The notes below the pieces were generated by a model. It was not told where the DNA came from, did no database searches, and saw nothing but the letters and a program-made list of their open reading frames with translations. The translations under genes and the position numbers were made by a program. Positions 56,496-64,000 of a DNA stretch of 64,000 bases are shown here, in pieces (position 1 is the first letter of the stretch; each line of letters opens with the position of its first letter). Source of the stretch: UBA1366 sp047602575 (GTDB taxonomy: Bacteria; Bacillota; Clostridia; Oscillospirales; Ruminococcaceae); contig JASGGY010000007.1 of assembly GCA_047602575.1 (NCBI GenBank), positions 124,001 through 188,000 on the forward strand. Direction: 5' to 3'.

Positions 56496-58805
56496 TTATT
56501 CGGCGGAAAGGACGAACGCGACTTGCTCGTTTTCGTAGGTTGCGCTGTAGATGCTGTCGATGCCGTTTGCGACACCGTTGTTGAAAACGCCCATTGTGCT
56601 GCGTTCGATGATTACCTCACGGGTTGCGCCGTAGTAATAATTGTCGTAAACCTCAAGGATGTAGCGGTTGGGGAGATCGACGTCCTGCCGTAGGGAAATG
56701 ACGTTGACTGTGCGGTAGCCGCCGAGCGTTACAACGGCGGGAACGCCTTTCTGCAACTGCTTGACGAGCCGGTCAAAGGTGTCCTGACCGCGGGTGAGGT
56801 TATAGCTTTCGGTGGTGACTTTGTTTGCGGAGAGACGGTAGAGCGATTGGTAGAATTTCAGCTCGTCCCCGCTGTACGCCGACGCGATTTTATCCGTGTT
56901 GTTCACAATGTCGAGGAACAGAAATTCAACTGAGGTCCACGGGAGGGTTTTGTCATTGAGCAGATAGGATTTGGTTGACCAGCCTTTTGACTTCGCGTCG
57001 TCGAGGGTATCGCCGTCAACGGACAGCTTGTTTCCGCCGCCGGTAAAGTCGAGATACTGTCTGCAGTTTGTGAAGGATTGAGCGGATGCCGCGGCGGCGT
57101 AAAAGTCGATCAGCGGCTGATTGTCGTCGTAATTTTTCGCGATCTTTGTGCCGGTGAGGTCATAGCCCGCGACATGCGCGTCGCCGCTACCTTGATTTTC
57201 ACCGAGGGAAAGGCTCAGATTTCCGGTGTAATAATCGCGTGCGAACACCGCCATGCCGAAGGAAAGCGAATCTCCGCCGGTCACGCGCAGGTTGTTGAAC
57301 GAGAAGCCGTTGAGGGACGGATTAAAGCCGGTGTTGCAGAGCATATAGCCCGCGGTCTTGATGGAGGAGGTGCTTTCACCGTCCACAATTTCGTAGTTGA
57401 GGGTGGTCATGATCTGCTGATAGACTTGCTCGAGCGCGTCGGCGTCGGAGGCGGTGTAATATTTTCCGCCGGTGCTGTCGGCGATGCCGGATAGCAGGGC
57501 GCGGTCAATGTGGTGCCCAAGGCTGACGGTCAGGATTACCACGCCGGCGTCCTCGGCTTTTTTCGCCACATCGCTGATGGTCGGCGCGTAATCGTCGGTC
57601 GATTCGCCGTCGGTCAGCACAACGAGGATATTGCAGTATTTTTTTCCGTCGGCGGTGAAATCGGCAATGCACGACTCAATGGAGCGCTCTATGTAAGTTC
57701 CGGTAAAGTTTTCGTCGCCGTTGCGGATGGAGTCGAGTGCGTTCTGGAGCTTGTCGCGGTCCTTGGTAAAGCCGGTCAGCTCGGTGTAATCGGCGGTGAA
57801 TTTGCTGATGCCGATCTGCCAGTCGGTATCGAATTTTGCGATCAGGTTTTCGGCGAAATCAAGCCGCTTGAAGTCCACATCGTTTTCGTAAGAATCGGAA
57901 AGCACTTCTTTGGGGTACATCGAGCCGGAGTTGTCGATCAAAAAGCGCACGCGCGTGATGGGCTTCTGGCTGATGACCGATTTCACGCCTAAGAGATAGG
58001 TGCCGGATTTTGTGATCGCGGCGGTGACGCGCCCGCCCTTGGTGTCGGCGGTTGAGGGAAGCTCGGTGTATTTTTTTGTGTTGCTGTCAAAGAGGAAAAT
58101 CGCAACGTCGCCACTTTTTACGCCGTCGTCTGCAAGTGTTGCGAAATCCGCCGCGATGGCAAGCGAGCCTTCGGCGAAGGTGTAGGGCGCATAGACCTGA
58201 TACGCGCTGCTCAGTACGCCGGAGTTGACGGAAAAGCCCACCAGATCAAGCTTTGTGATGCCGGCGGCGTTGTTGTTGGCGGTGCCGGTCAACGTCAGAA
58301 CCGCGCCGTCGCACGAACGGACGACGTTGACGGTTTTGTCCTTGTCTGCGGTGCTGCCGTCGGAGGAGGTCTTGAGCGGGTCAAGGCTTGCGAGCAGCTC
58401 ATAGCCGTCGAGCAGGCTGTCACCGTCGGTGTCCGCAACCAGCGGGTCGGTGGAAAAGCGCAGCTCGTCGCCGTCGGACAGACCGTCCTTGTCGGTATCC
58501 ATTTCGTCGATGCTTGTTTTGATGGACTGTTCTTTTCCGTTGATGACGCCGTCAAGGTCGGTGTCATCGGACGGATCGACTTCCGACGAATTGTCGCGCG
58601 TGATGAGTTCGTAATCGGCAATTTCGCCGATCAGCCGTTCGCGCTTCTGGTCACCGAGATAGCTGGAAATCAGATAGCCCGCGATGCCGAACACCACCGC
58701 GCCGACGCAGCACAGCGCAATCACGCCTTTTTTTGTAATCGGTCCGCGGCGCAGAAATTTCCTGCGCTGTGCGACCGCCGCTTTTTGTGTGAAATCTACT
58801 TTCAT
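56496..58805 (-). CDS. VWA domain protein with TSP3-like calcium repeats, membrane-anchored
   Basis: A 769-residue surface protein. A basic N-terminus precedes one membrane helix (VIALCCVGAVVFGIAGYLI). Outside, residues about 80-140 hold thrombospondin type 3-like Ca-binding repeats (DTDLDGVINGKEQ, DTDKDGLSDGDELRF, DTDGDSLLDGYELL). A von Willebrand A domain follows (about 300-480) with the MIDAS DNSGSM, a threonine in FTGTYIERS and VVLTDGES. The last 280 residues have no recognised domain. It probably mediates adhesion or binding outside the cell. ATG 58805 follows GGAGAAC. Confidence 0.82.
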   Translation of the reverse strand: MKVDFTQKAAVAQRRKFLRRGPITKKGVIALCCVGAVVFGIAGYLISSYLGDQKRERLIGEIADYELITRDNSSEVDPSDDTDLDGVINGKEQSIKTSIDEMDTDKDGLSDGDELRFSTDPLVADTDGDSLLDGYELLASLDPLKTSSDGSTADKDKTVNVVRSCDGAVLTLTGTANNNAAGITKLDLVGFSVNSGVLSSAYQVYAPYTFAEGSLAIAADFATLADDGVKSGDVAIFLFDSNTKKYTELPSTADTKGGRVTAAITKSGTYLLGVKSVISQKPITRVRFLIDNSGSMYPKEVLSDSYENDVDFKRLDFAENLIAKFDTDWQIGISKFTADYTELTGFTKDRDKLQNALDSIRNGDENFTGTYIERSIESCIADFTADGKKYCNILVVLTDGESTDDYAPTISDVAKKAEDAGVVILTVSLGHHIDRALLSGIADSTGGKYYTASDADALEQVYQQIMTTLNYEIVDGESTSSIKTAGYMLCNTGFNPSLNGFSFNNLRVTGGDSLSFGMAVFARDYYTGNLSLSLGENQGSGDAHVAGYDLTGTKIAKNYDDNQPLIDFYAAAASAQSFTNCRQYLDFTGGGNKLSVDGDTLDDAKSKGWSTKSYLLNDKTLPWTSVEFLFLDIVNNTDKIASAYSGDELKFYQSLYRLSANKVTTESYNLTRGQDTFDRLVKQLQKGVPAVVTLGGYRTVNVISLRQDVDLPNRYILEVYDNYYYGATREVIIERSTMGVFNNGVANGIDSIYSATYENEQVAFVLSAE

Positions 58806-59126
58806 GTGAGTTCTCCGTTCCGTCGTGCGCCGGGAAGCTTGGGGCAGCGCGCGCCGACATTGTATTAAGATGTTGTGTGATACGGAGTCGTAACAACAGG
58901 TTAGCCTGAAAAAAAGGATAGAAATTTTACAGAAAGAAATCATTTTCTTATCCAAAATTATACGTCTTGTATCAATCAGCATACCACAAAACAGCCGCCT
59001 TGTCAACTGTCATGAAAGAAATCGACCGGTTCCTTGCGAGCTTTGTGCAGTTTGCCAAAAAAGAACGGCGATTCTGTGAAATTCTCCGAAATGTCGTTTT
59101 CCGCCGAAAGTTTCGTTAAACAGCAC

Positions 59127-59155
59127 TTGAAAATCCTGCGAAATTCCGGTAAAAT
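59127..59155 (+). promoter_or_regulatory. Promoter of the GH13 gene
   Basis: TTGAAA (59127-59132), 17 bases, TAAAAT (59150-59155). Confidence 0.6.
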
Positions 59156-59279
59156 GAATGAGCCGGACGCTGTCGGATTTCGTCGGAAATGTGCAAGGCG
59201 TGCGGAATTTTAATAATAAATACAAAGTGAGGTGCGAACCCATGCGGTGCGATTGCGTCTGCTGCGCGTGGGCAAGGAT

Positions 59280-60581
59280 ATGTTTGAACAATCGGTTTTT
59301 TACCAGATTTACCCGCTCGGGCTGTGCGGTGCGCCGGCGGAGAACGACGGGGCGACGGTGCCGCGCATCAGGCGGGTCATCGACTGGATTCCCCACATCA
59401 AGGCGCTGGGTGCGGACGCGGTGTATTTCTGCCCGGTGTTTGAATCCGACCGGCACGGTTATGACACGCGGGATTATACGAAGCTTGACTGCCGCCTCGG
59501 CACGAACGCGGATTTTGCGGCGGTGTGCGAAGCGCTGCGCGAAAGCGGCATCCGCGTGTATCTCGACGGTGTGTTCAACCACGTTGGGCGGGGCTTTTTC
59601 GCTTTTGAGGACGTGATCAGAAACCGCGAGGCATCACGCTACCGCGATTGGTTCGAGATTAATTTTAACGGGAATTCGCCCTATAACGACGGCTTTTCCT
59701 ATGCCGCGTGGGAGGGGCATTACGAGCTTGTGAAGCTGAATCTGCGCAACGAGGCGGTTGTGCGGTATTTATTTGATGCAATCCGCGGCTGGCGGGAGGA
59801 ATTTCACATCAGCGGGCTGCGGCTGGACGTGGCATACTGCATTGATCCGGCATTCCTGCGGCGGCTGCGGGCGTTCTGCGACGGGCTGGCAGATGATTTC
59901 ACGCTCATCGGAGAGGTGCTGTTCGGCGATTACAACCGGCTGGTCGGCGGCGATTTGCTGCACAGCTGCACGAATTACGAATGCTACAAGGGGTTATACT
60001 CAAGCTTTGTGTCGATGAATCTGTTTGAGATCTGCCATTCGCTGGCGCGTCAGTTCGGACCGGAGCAGTGGACCTTATACAAGAACAAGCACCTGCTCTG
60101 CTTTGCGGAAAACCATGATGTGACACGCGTGGCGAGCATTCTGACGGACAAGAACCAGCTGCGGGCGCTGTACTGTGTTCTGTTCGCGATGCCGGGTGTG
60201 CCGTGTGTGTATTACGGCGGCGAATGGGGTGCGCAGGGGCGCAAGGAGCAGGGAGATGCGGCGCTGCGTCCGGAATTTGAAGCACCCGCGCAGACCGCGC
60301 AGACCACATTCATCGCGCAGCTTGCGCGTGCGCACAAGGAAAGCCGCGCGCTGTGCTACGGCGCGTACCGCAACGTGCTTGTGACCAACCAACGGGCGGT
60401 GTTCGAGCGCAGCGTTGATGGCGAAACGGTTCTGGCGCTGGTGAGCGCATCCGGCGAAGCGGCGATGCTTTCTCTCAATGTACACGGCGCTTTCACCGAT
60501 CTGCTTACAGGCGAGGATGTGGAAATCGCAGGGCAATACACCTTTGCGCCGTATGAAGCGCGGCTTTTGAGCGCGCGGTGA
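59280..60581 (+). CDS. Alpha-amylase family (GH13) glycosidase
   Basis: A 433-residue cytosolic GH13 enzyme. All four conserved regions are seen: VYLDGVFNHVG (I), GLRLDVAY with the Asp nucleophile (II), LIGEVLFGD with the acid/base Glu (III) and FAENHDVTR (IV). The short, single-domain form with YQIYPLGLCGAPAENDG resembles the cyclomaltodextrinase/neopullulanase-like GH13 of Clostridia. ATG 59280 fits the family N-terminus (MFEQSVFYQIYP) but its ribosome site is poor; GTG 59232 would add 16 residues. Possible partner of glycogen phosphorylase. Confidence 0.9.
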   Translation: MFEQSVFYQIYPLGLCGAPAENDGATVPRIRRVIDWIPHIKALGADAVYFCPVFESDRHGYDTRDYTKLDCRLGTNADFAAVCEALRESGIRVYLDGVFNHVGRGFFAFEDVIRNREASRYRDWFEINFNGNSPYNDGFSYAAWEGHYELVKLNLRNEAVVRYLFDAIRGWREEFHISGLRLDVAYCIDPAFLRRLRAFCDGLADDFTLIGEVLFGDYNRLVGGDLLHSCTNYECYKGLYSSFVSMNLFEICHSLARQFGPEQWTLYKNKHLLCFAENHDVTRVASILTDKNQLRALYCVLFAMPGVPCVYYGGEWGAQGRKEQGDAALRPEFEAPAQTAQTTFIAQLARAHKESRALCYGAYRNVLVTNQRAVFERSVDGETVLALVSASGEAAMLSLNVHGAFTDLLTGEDVEIAGQYTFAPYEARLLSAR

Positions 60582-60589
60582 CGGCGAGG

Positions 60590-60613
60590 GTAGGGCGGGG
60601 GCTTGCTCCCGCC
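60590..60613 (+). repeat. REP palindrome
   Basis: Identical 24-base copy of the RAYT-flanking element, nine bases after the GH13 stop. Confidence 0.9.
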
Positions 60614-60811
60614 GCGGTATAAAAGCAAAAATACCCATATAATTATGAAACAAAATGTCCGAAGCAATCTCTAACCTCTAACCTCTGACCTCTAACTTCT
60701 AACCTCTAAACGGGCTTGCTCCCGCCGGGGTATAAAAGCAAACACGCCCACATAGAATGAAGCAAGATGTCCGGAGCATTTCTGACTTCTGACCTCTGAT
60801 CTCTGACTTCT
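60614..60811 (+). repeat. Right composite repeat cluster, inverted relative to 56183-56417
   Basis: CGGTATAAAAGCAAA spacer unit (60614-60667), about seven heptamers (60668-60709), a truncated REP (60711-60727), a second spacer unit, and another heptamer run (60779-60811). It is mirror-image to the left cluster and ends just before the ribosome site of the next gene. Confidence 0.85.
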
Positions 60812-60830
60812 AAAAAGGGAGCGTGCTTTT

Positions 60831-61055
60831 ATGAACGGCAGCAGGAAGCTTTTTCAACCGGAGCGCGACGCGCATGAGCCGTCGGCGTATGAGCTGATGG
60901 CGGTTCAAATTCTTTTGATTGGGCTGTTTTTACTGGCTGCGGCGGCGCTGCGCCTGTTCAGCCCGGAGGAAGTACGCGCGGCGTTTGAGCAGCTGCGCGG
61001 CGGCATTGGCGCGGAATTCGTGCGGCTTCTGAGCGCGGCGGCGGGCGGTGCTTGA
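60831..61055 (+). CDS. Small single-pass membrane protein upstream of an M50 protease
   Basis: A 74-residue protein with one membrane helix (YELMAVQILLIGLFLLAAAA LRL) and a short external part with an RAAFEQLRGGIGAEF helix. Position and topology recall the N-terminal part of SpoIVFA-type partners of SpoIVFB, but the rest of SpoIVFA is absent. GGGAG precedes ATG 60831. It overlaps the protease gene by eight bases, so the two are coupled. Confidence 0.6.
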   Translation: MNGSRKLFQPERDAHEPSAYELMAVQILLIGLFLLAAAALRLFSPEEVRAAFEQLRGGIGAEFVRLLSAAAGGA

Positions 61056-61638
61056 GCTTAGCCTTTGCGGCATCCGGCTGAAGATGTCGTTCAGCTTTTT
61101 CGCGATACTGGCGGTGGTGCTGGCGATCGACAGCCGCGCGCCGGTGCTGACGGCGCTGCTGTGCTGCCTGTTCCATGAGCTCGGGCATATCTTTTTCATG
61201 TGCCTTTACGGAATCCCGCCGAAAAGCATACTGCTCTACGGCGGGGGCTTCCGGCTTGAGCCAAACCGCGGGCGGATGATCTCCGTGCGGCAGGATGTAA
61301 CCATCCTGCTGGCGGGGAGCGGCGCAAATCTGGCGCTGTACGGCTTCAGTACGCTGTTTTTCGCGGGCGCGCCGGCGCTTGCAACCTTCGCACGGGCGAA
61401 TTTAATTTTCGGGCTGTTCAACCTGCTCCCTTTTAAGTATTTCGACGGGGGACAGGTGGCGGAAAAGCTGTTCGGAGAATCGCATCATTACGCGACGGTG
61501 CGGATTTACCGGCTGGTGCGGCTCGTGCTGGCGGGGCTGGTCGCGGGGGTGCTGTTTTATCTGGTGTTTTTTTGTAAGATGAATGCGTCGCTGCTGCTGA
61601 CACTGTTGTATGTGGTGGTGTCGGAGCTGTTTTTTTAG
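61048..61638 (+). CDS. M50 family intramembrane metalloprotease (SpoIVFB-like)
   Basis: A 196-residue integral membrane protease. The zinc motif HELGH (43-47) sits in the second helix, and GLFNLLPFKYFDGGQ supplies the third ligand in a later helix. The small size without PDZ or CBS domains matches SpoIVFB-like enzymes, which cleave pro-sigma factors or signal-peptide remnants in the membrane. The start is GTG 61048 inside the end of the upstream gene. Possible sporulation role, inferred. Confidence 0.85.
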   Translation: MLELSLCGIRLKMSFSFFAILAVVLAIDSRAPVLTALLCCLFHELGHIFFMCLYGIPPKSILLYGGGFRLEPNRGRMISVRQDVTILLAGSGANLALYGFSTLFFAGAPALATFARANLIFGLFNLLPFKYFDGGQVAEKLFGESHHYATVRIYRLVRLVLAGLVAGVLFYLVFFCKMNASLLLTLLYVVVSELFF

Positions 61639-61692
61639 CGAAAGTGTACAAATAATATTGGGAAAATTCTGCGATAATTTCGCGGATAGGGC

Positions 61693-61721
61693 TTGCAATG
61701 CGTGAATCGGTGTGGTATAAT
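61693..61721 (+). promoter_or_regulatory. rplS promoter
   Basis: TTGCAA (61693-61698), 17 bases, TATAAT (61716-61721) with extended TGG. Confidence 0.8.
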
Positions 61722-61727
61722 AGTTAA

Positions 61728-61884
61728 GCATTTGATTTACCGTCGGAATTTCCGACGTGAGTTAACGCCCGGACACGATCCGGACATTAAAGGCGGCAGT
61801 CCTCTGGCTTTGCGGATTTTCCGGAAAAAAGCGCGGTTCGCGTTTCAAAGCGCATGAATGTCAGAAAATAAGGAGGCGATTCAA
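61728..61884 (+). promoter_or_regulatory. Structured rplS leader (L19 leader-like)
   Basis: A leader of about 155 bases with hairpins CGTCGGAA/TTCCGACG and CCGGAC..CGGAC, then GGCAGTCCTCTGGCTTTGC. Firmicutes L19 leaders are autoregulatory r-protein sites; assignment rests on position and structure. Confidence 0.5.
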
Positions 61885-62229
61885 ATGGACGCATTGAAGT
61901 TAATCGCGGAGTCGAGCATCAAGCAGAACGTTCCCGTTGTGAATGTGGGCGACACCGTAAAAGTACACGTAAAGATCATGGAGGGCGAAAAGTCGCGTAT
62001 CCAGATTTTTGAAGGAACAATCATCGCCAAGAAGCATGGCGGTATCAACGAAACCTTCACCGTTCGCCGTGTTGCACATGGCTGCGGCATCGAGCGCGTA
62101 TTCCCGATCCATTCCCCCGCAGTAGAAAAGGTTGAGCTTGTGCGCGCAGGCCGTGTACGCCGCGCGAAGCTGTACTATCTCCGCGACAGAGTGGGCAAGG
62201 CTGCCAAGGTCAAGGACGCAATCCGCTAA
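61885..62229 (+). CDS. rplS: 50S ribosomal protein L19
   Basis: Ribosomal protein L19, 114 residues, at the subunit interface. The sequence is canonical: GDTVKVHVKIMEGEKSRIQ, FEGTIIAKKHGGINETFTVR, GCGIERVFPIHSP and RRAKLYYLRDRVGKAAK. AAGGAGG fixes ATG 61885 rather than the frame's earlier ATG at 61858. A terminator follows at 62249. Confidence 0.97.
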   Translation: MDALKLIAESSIKQNVPVVNVGDTVKVHVKIMEGEKSRIQIFEGTIIAKKHGGINETFTVRRVAHGCGIERVFPIHSPAVEKVELVRAGRVRRAKLYYLRDRVGKAAKVKDAIR

Positions 62230-62248
62230 GGATTCCATATTGCTTTTT

Positions 62249-62284
62249 AAAAGGAACGAGCCTGAGGGTTTGTTCCTTTTCTTT
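62249..62284 (+). terminator. rplS terminator
   Basis: AAAAGGAAC/GTTCCTTTT stem with T-run. Confidence 0.8.
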
Positions 62285-62446
62285 TCGGAAAGAGGAAAGA
62301 ATACGGTTTTTGTCTGTTCATACGGCGAAATCTGAACTGTTTTTAAAATGCGGATTTTATCGGCGGCGGCTCTTGAAATACGGGAAATTTTCTGCTATAA
62401 TAATATGAGTTGTTTGAAAAAGGTAATTGTTTTATGGAAAGGTCGT

Positions 62447-63055
62447 ATGAATATGCCAGAAAAGGGCAATAACGATAACAACAAAACGGTGTATGTGGCG
62501 CTTGCTAAGCCGAGTGCCAAATTCTTTGACCCGATACTTGAATGGGCGGAGAGCTTTCTGTTCGCGATTTTTGTGGTGCTGCTGATTTTTATCTTTGTGT
62601 TCCGGCAGGTCGTGGTGGACGGCGACTCGATGAACGACACACTTGCCGACGGGCAGCGGCTGATCATCACGCACGCGTTTTACACGCCCGCGCACGGCGA
62701 CATCATTGTGTTTAACAGCGAGGGGCTGAATAAAACCCTGATTAAACGCGTGATTGCCACCGGCGGGGAAACGCTTGTCATCAACTACAAGGCACACACG
62801 GTGACGGTTGACGGCACGGTTCTGAGCGAGCCGTATATCCATTCGATGATGGCGGACGAATCGTATTTCAACAAGCAGTATTACAATGCCGAAACCGGCG
62901 ACTACACCTATCATGTTCCGGACGGCATGGTGTTCGCGATGGGCGACAACCGCAACAACTCCAAGGACAGCCGCGTGGATGTGGTGGGCTTTGTTCCGGT
63001 GGATGATATTCTGGGCAAGGTAATTTTAAGAATCAAGCCGTTCGGCAAGGTCTGA
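62447..63055 (+). CDS. lepB: Signal peptidase I, first copy
   Basis: Type I signal peptidase of about 202 residues: one N-terminal membrane helix and an external Ser/Lys catalytic domain. Ser61 is in VVDGDSMNDTL, the general-base Lys in LIKRVIATGGE, and box E reads FAMGDNRNNSKDSR. It removes signal peptides from exported proteins. ATG 62447 or 62453 are both possible behind GGAAAGG. A second signal peptidase follows 36 bases later. Confidence 0.95.
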   Translation: MNMPEKGNNDNNKTVYVALAKPSAKFFDPILEWAESFLFAIFVVLLIFIFVFRQVVVDGDSMNDTLADGQRLIITHAFYTPAHGDIIVFNSEGLNKTLIKRVIATGGETLVINYKAHTVTVDGTVLSEPYIHSMMADESYFNKQYYNAETGDYTYHVPDGMVFAMGDNRNNSKDSRVDVVGFVPVDDILGKVILRIKPFGKV

Positions 63056-63091
63056 CGGCGGGTTGCGGGCATCCGCGGAAAGACGGCGCGC

Positions 63092-63682
63092 ATGAAAACT
63101 ACCGGCATTTCGATTGAATCCCACGGCGAGCGGCGCAGGGCAAGGCTTGAAGCTTTGCTCAGCTGGCTGGAGCTGCCGGTGCTGACGGTGTTTACGGTGG
63201 TGCTGGTGTTTTCGTTTGTGCTGCGGCTTGTGCAGGTCAACGGCGCGTCGATGCAGAAAACGCTCTGGACGGGCGATCGGCTTGTGATGACGGAGCTGTT
63301 CTATACGCCGGCGGACGGTGACATTGTGGTCGTGCGGGCGGATGTGTTATCGATCAACCTGATCAAGCGCGTGATCGGCACGGCGGGGCAGGATGTGGTG
63401 ATCGACTACAACACCTCGACGGTGACGGTGGACGGGGAAGTGCTGTCTGAGGACTATCTGTTTGAGCCGATGGAGGATCGGGACGACTTTGACCGGAGCT
63501 TTTGCATCGCCGCGGGCGTGTATGAATACCATGTGCCGGCGGACTGCGTGTTCGTTCTGGGCGACAACCGCAACGATTCCAACGACAGCCGCATGATCGG
63601 ATTTCTTTCCGAGGACGATGTGCTGGGACACGCGGTGTACCGGATGAAGTCCATTGATGCGCAGACGGGATTTGTGAAATAA
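63092..63682 (+). CDS. lepB: Signal peptidase I, second copy
   Basis: A 196-residue signal peptidase paralogue of the gene before it. Ser53 is in QVNGASMQKTL, Lys in NLIKRVIGTAGQ and box E is FVLGDNRNDSNDSR, so it should be active. The two probably divide substrates. The ribosome site is weak (GGAAAG about 14 bases upstream). It is followed after 15 bases by rbgA. Confidence 0.94.
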   Translation: MKTTGISIESHGERRRARLEALLSWLELPVLTVFTVVLVFSFVLRLVQVNGASMQKTLWTGDRLVMTELFYTPADGDIVVVRADVLSINLIKRVIGTAGQDVVIDYNTSTVTVDGEVLSEDYLFEPMEDRDDFDRSFCIAAGVYEYHVPADCVFVLGDNRNDSNDSRMIGFLSEDDVLGHAVYRMKSIDAQTGFVK

Positions 63683-63697
63683 GAAAGATTGGGTAAA

Positions 63698-64000
63698 ATG
63701 GCAGAAAACATAAATACGAAACAAATACAGTGGTTTCCCGGGCATATGGCGAAAACGCGCCGGATTATGCAGGCGAACCTCAAGCTCGTGGACGCGGTGG
63801 CGGAAATCATCGACGCGCGGATTCCGTATTCCTCGCGCAATCCAGAGATGGACGCGCTTACCGGCGCAAAGCCGCGGGTGGTGGTGCTGAATAAAGCCGA
63901 CACGGCGGACGAGGCGGTCACGGCGCAGTGGCTTGCGTTTTTTCAGAAAAACAACACACCGGCGATCGCGCTGGACTGCCGCAGCGGAAAGAACGTGGGG
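63698..64000 (+). CDS. rbgA: Ribosome biogenesis GTPase RbgA/YlqF, N-terminal part
   Basis: The first 101 codons of RbgA, a circularly permuted GTPase that helps mature the 50S subunit. It reads IQWFPGHMAKTRRIM near the start, then LVDAVAEIIDARIPYSSRNP and the G4 motif VVVLNKAD; permutation puts G4 before G1, which lies beyond the window. ATG 63698 follows a weak GAAAGA site. The rplS-lepB-rbgA neighbourhood is the normal Firmicutes arrangement. Confidence 0.93.
   Translation, partial: MAENINTKQIQWFPGHMAKTRRIMQANLKLVDAVAEIIDARIPYSSRNPEMDALTGAKPRVVVLNKADTADEAVTAQWLAFFQKNNTPAIALDCRSGKNVG

Overview
The window looks like chromosome from a Gram-positive Clostridia member, most likely an Oscillospiraceae/Ruminococcaceae-type gut or rumen bacterium. 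This is inferred from gene content, not from a marker gene: a ylxM-ffh-rpsP-khpA operon, rplS with lepB and rbgA, a FeoA-FeoA-FeoB-Cys-rich protein operon, a YtrA-type GntR/ABC cassette, a SpoIVFB-like M50 protease, BspA-type leucine-rich repeats, strong AGGAGG ribosome sites and TTGACA-N17-TATAAT promoters. DNA is moderately GC-rich. No tRNA, rRNA or CRISPR array was seen.

Layout. 1-7800: end of a frameshifted fcl, mscL, a nucleotide kinase-like ATPase, a methyltransferase, an amidase and an M14 peptidase, small lipoproteins, a GrpB-pyrophosphatase fusion, purC. 8000-12600: ZIP transporter (apparently with an ATC start), rpmB, a REP-associated tyrosine transposase (RAYT) inside its own REP palindromes, an Spx/ArsC-like protein, an ECF sigma factor with a long C-terminal domain. 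12150-15400: ferrous iron uptake operon. 15650-22760: chemotaxis operon MCP-cheA-cheW-cheR-cheB-cheW, with cheB frameshifted. 23190-25720: alpha-galactosidase plus MFS transporter. 26210-32220: an isolated phage packaging/capsid module in PBSX order (terS, terL, portal, XkdF-like, capsid, small protein, hub-like protein) with no integrase, tail tube, tape measure or lysis genes. 32550-38860: glycogen phosphorylase, ABC cassette with repressor, enolase. 39300-48260: lipoprotein, ferritin-like protein, AraC regulator, LRR-amidase fusion, SugE, VOC and YjbR proteins, split TauE. 48380-50820: the SRP/ribosomal operon. 51080-54650: aldo/keto reductase, asparaginase, DUF1292. 54920-56107: a probable ~1.2-kb non-coding RNA. 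56500-60580: VWA protein and GH13 amylase between inverted composite repeats. 60830-64000: M50 protease, rplS, two signal peptidases, rbgA (cut by the window end).

The strongest new signal is the RNA at 54923-56107. It has a textbook promoter and terminator, no credible long reading frame, several perfect hairpins, and six copies of a GGAGnGAGTCC motif, four of them followed by NATG. Next are the minimal capsid module with all TerL catalytic motifs intact, the RAYT/REP system, and a family of ~400-bp intergenic elements (inverted ends around a central terminator hairpin) that sit just downstream of stop codons.

Two single-base insertions (fcl, cheB) and one missing ATG could be real or could be assembly errors; this limits claims about those three genes. 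All function calls rest on motif and family recognition by eye; no database search was run.
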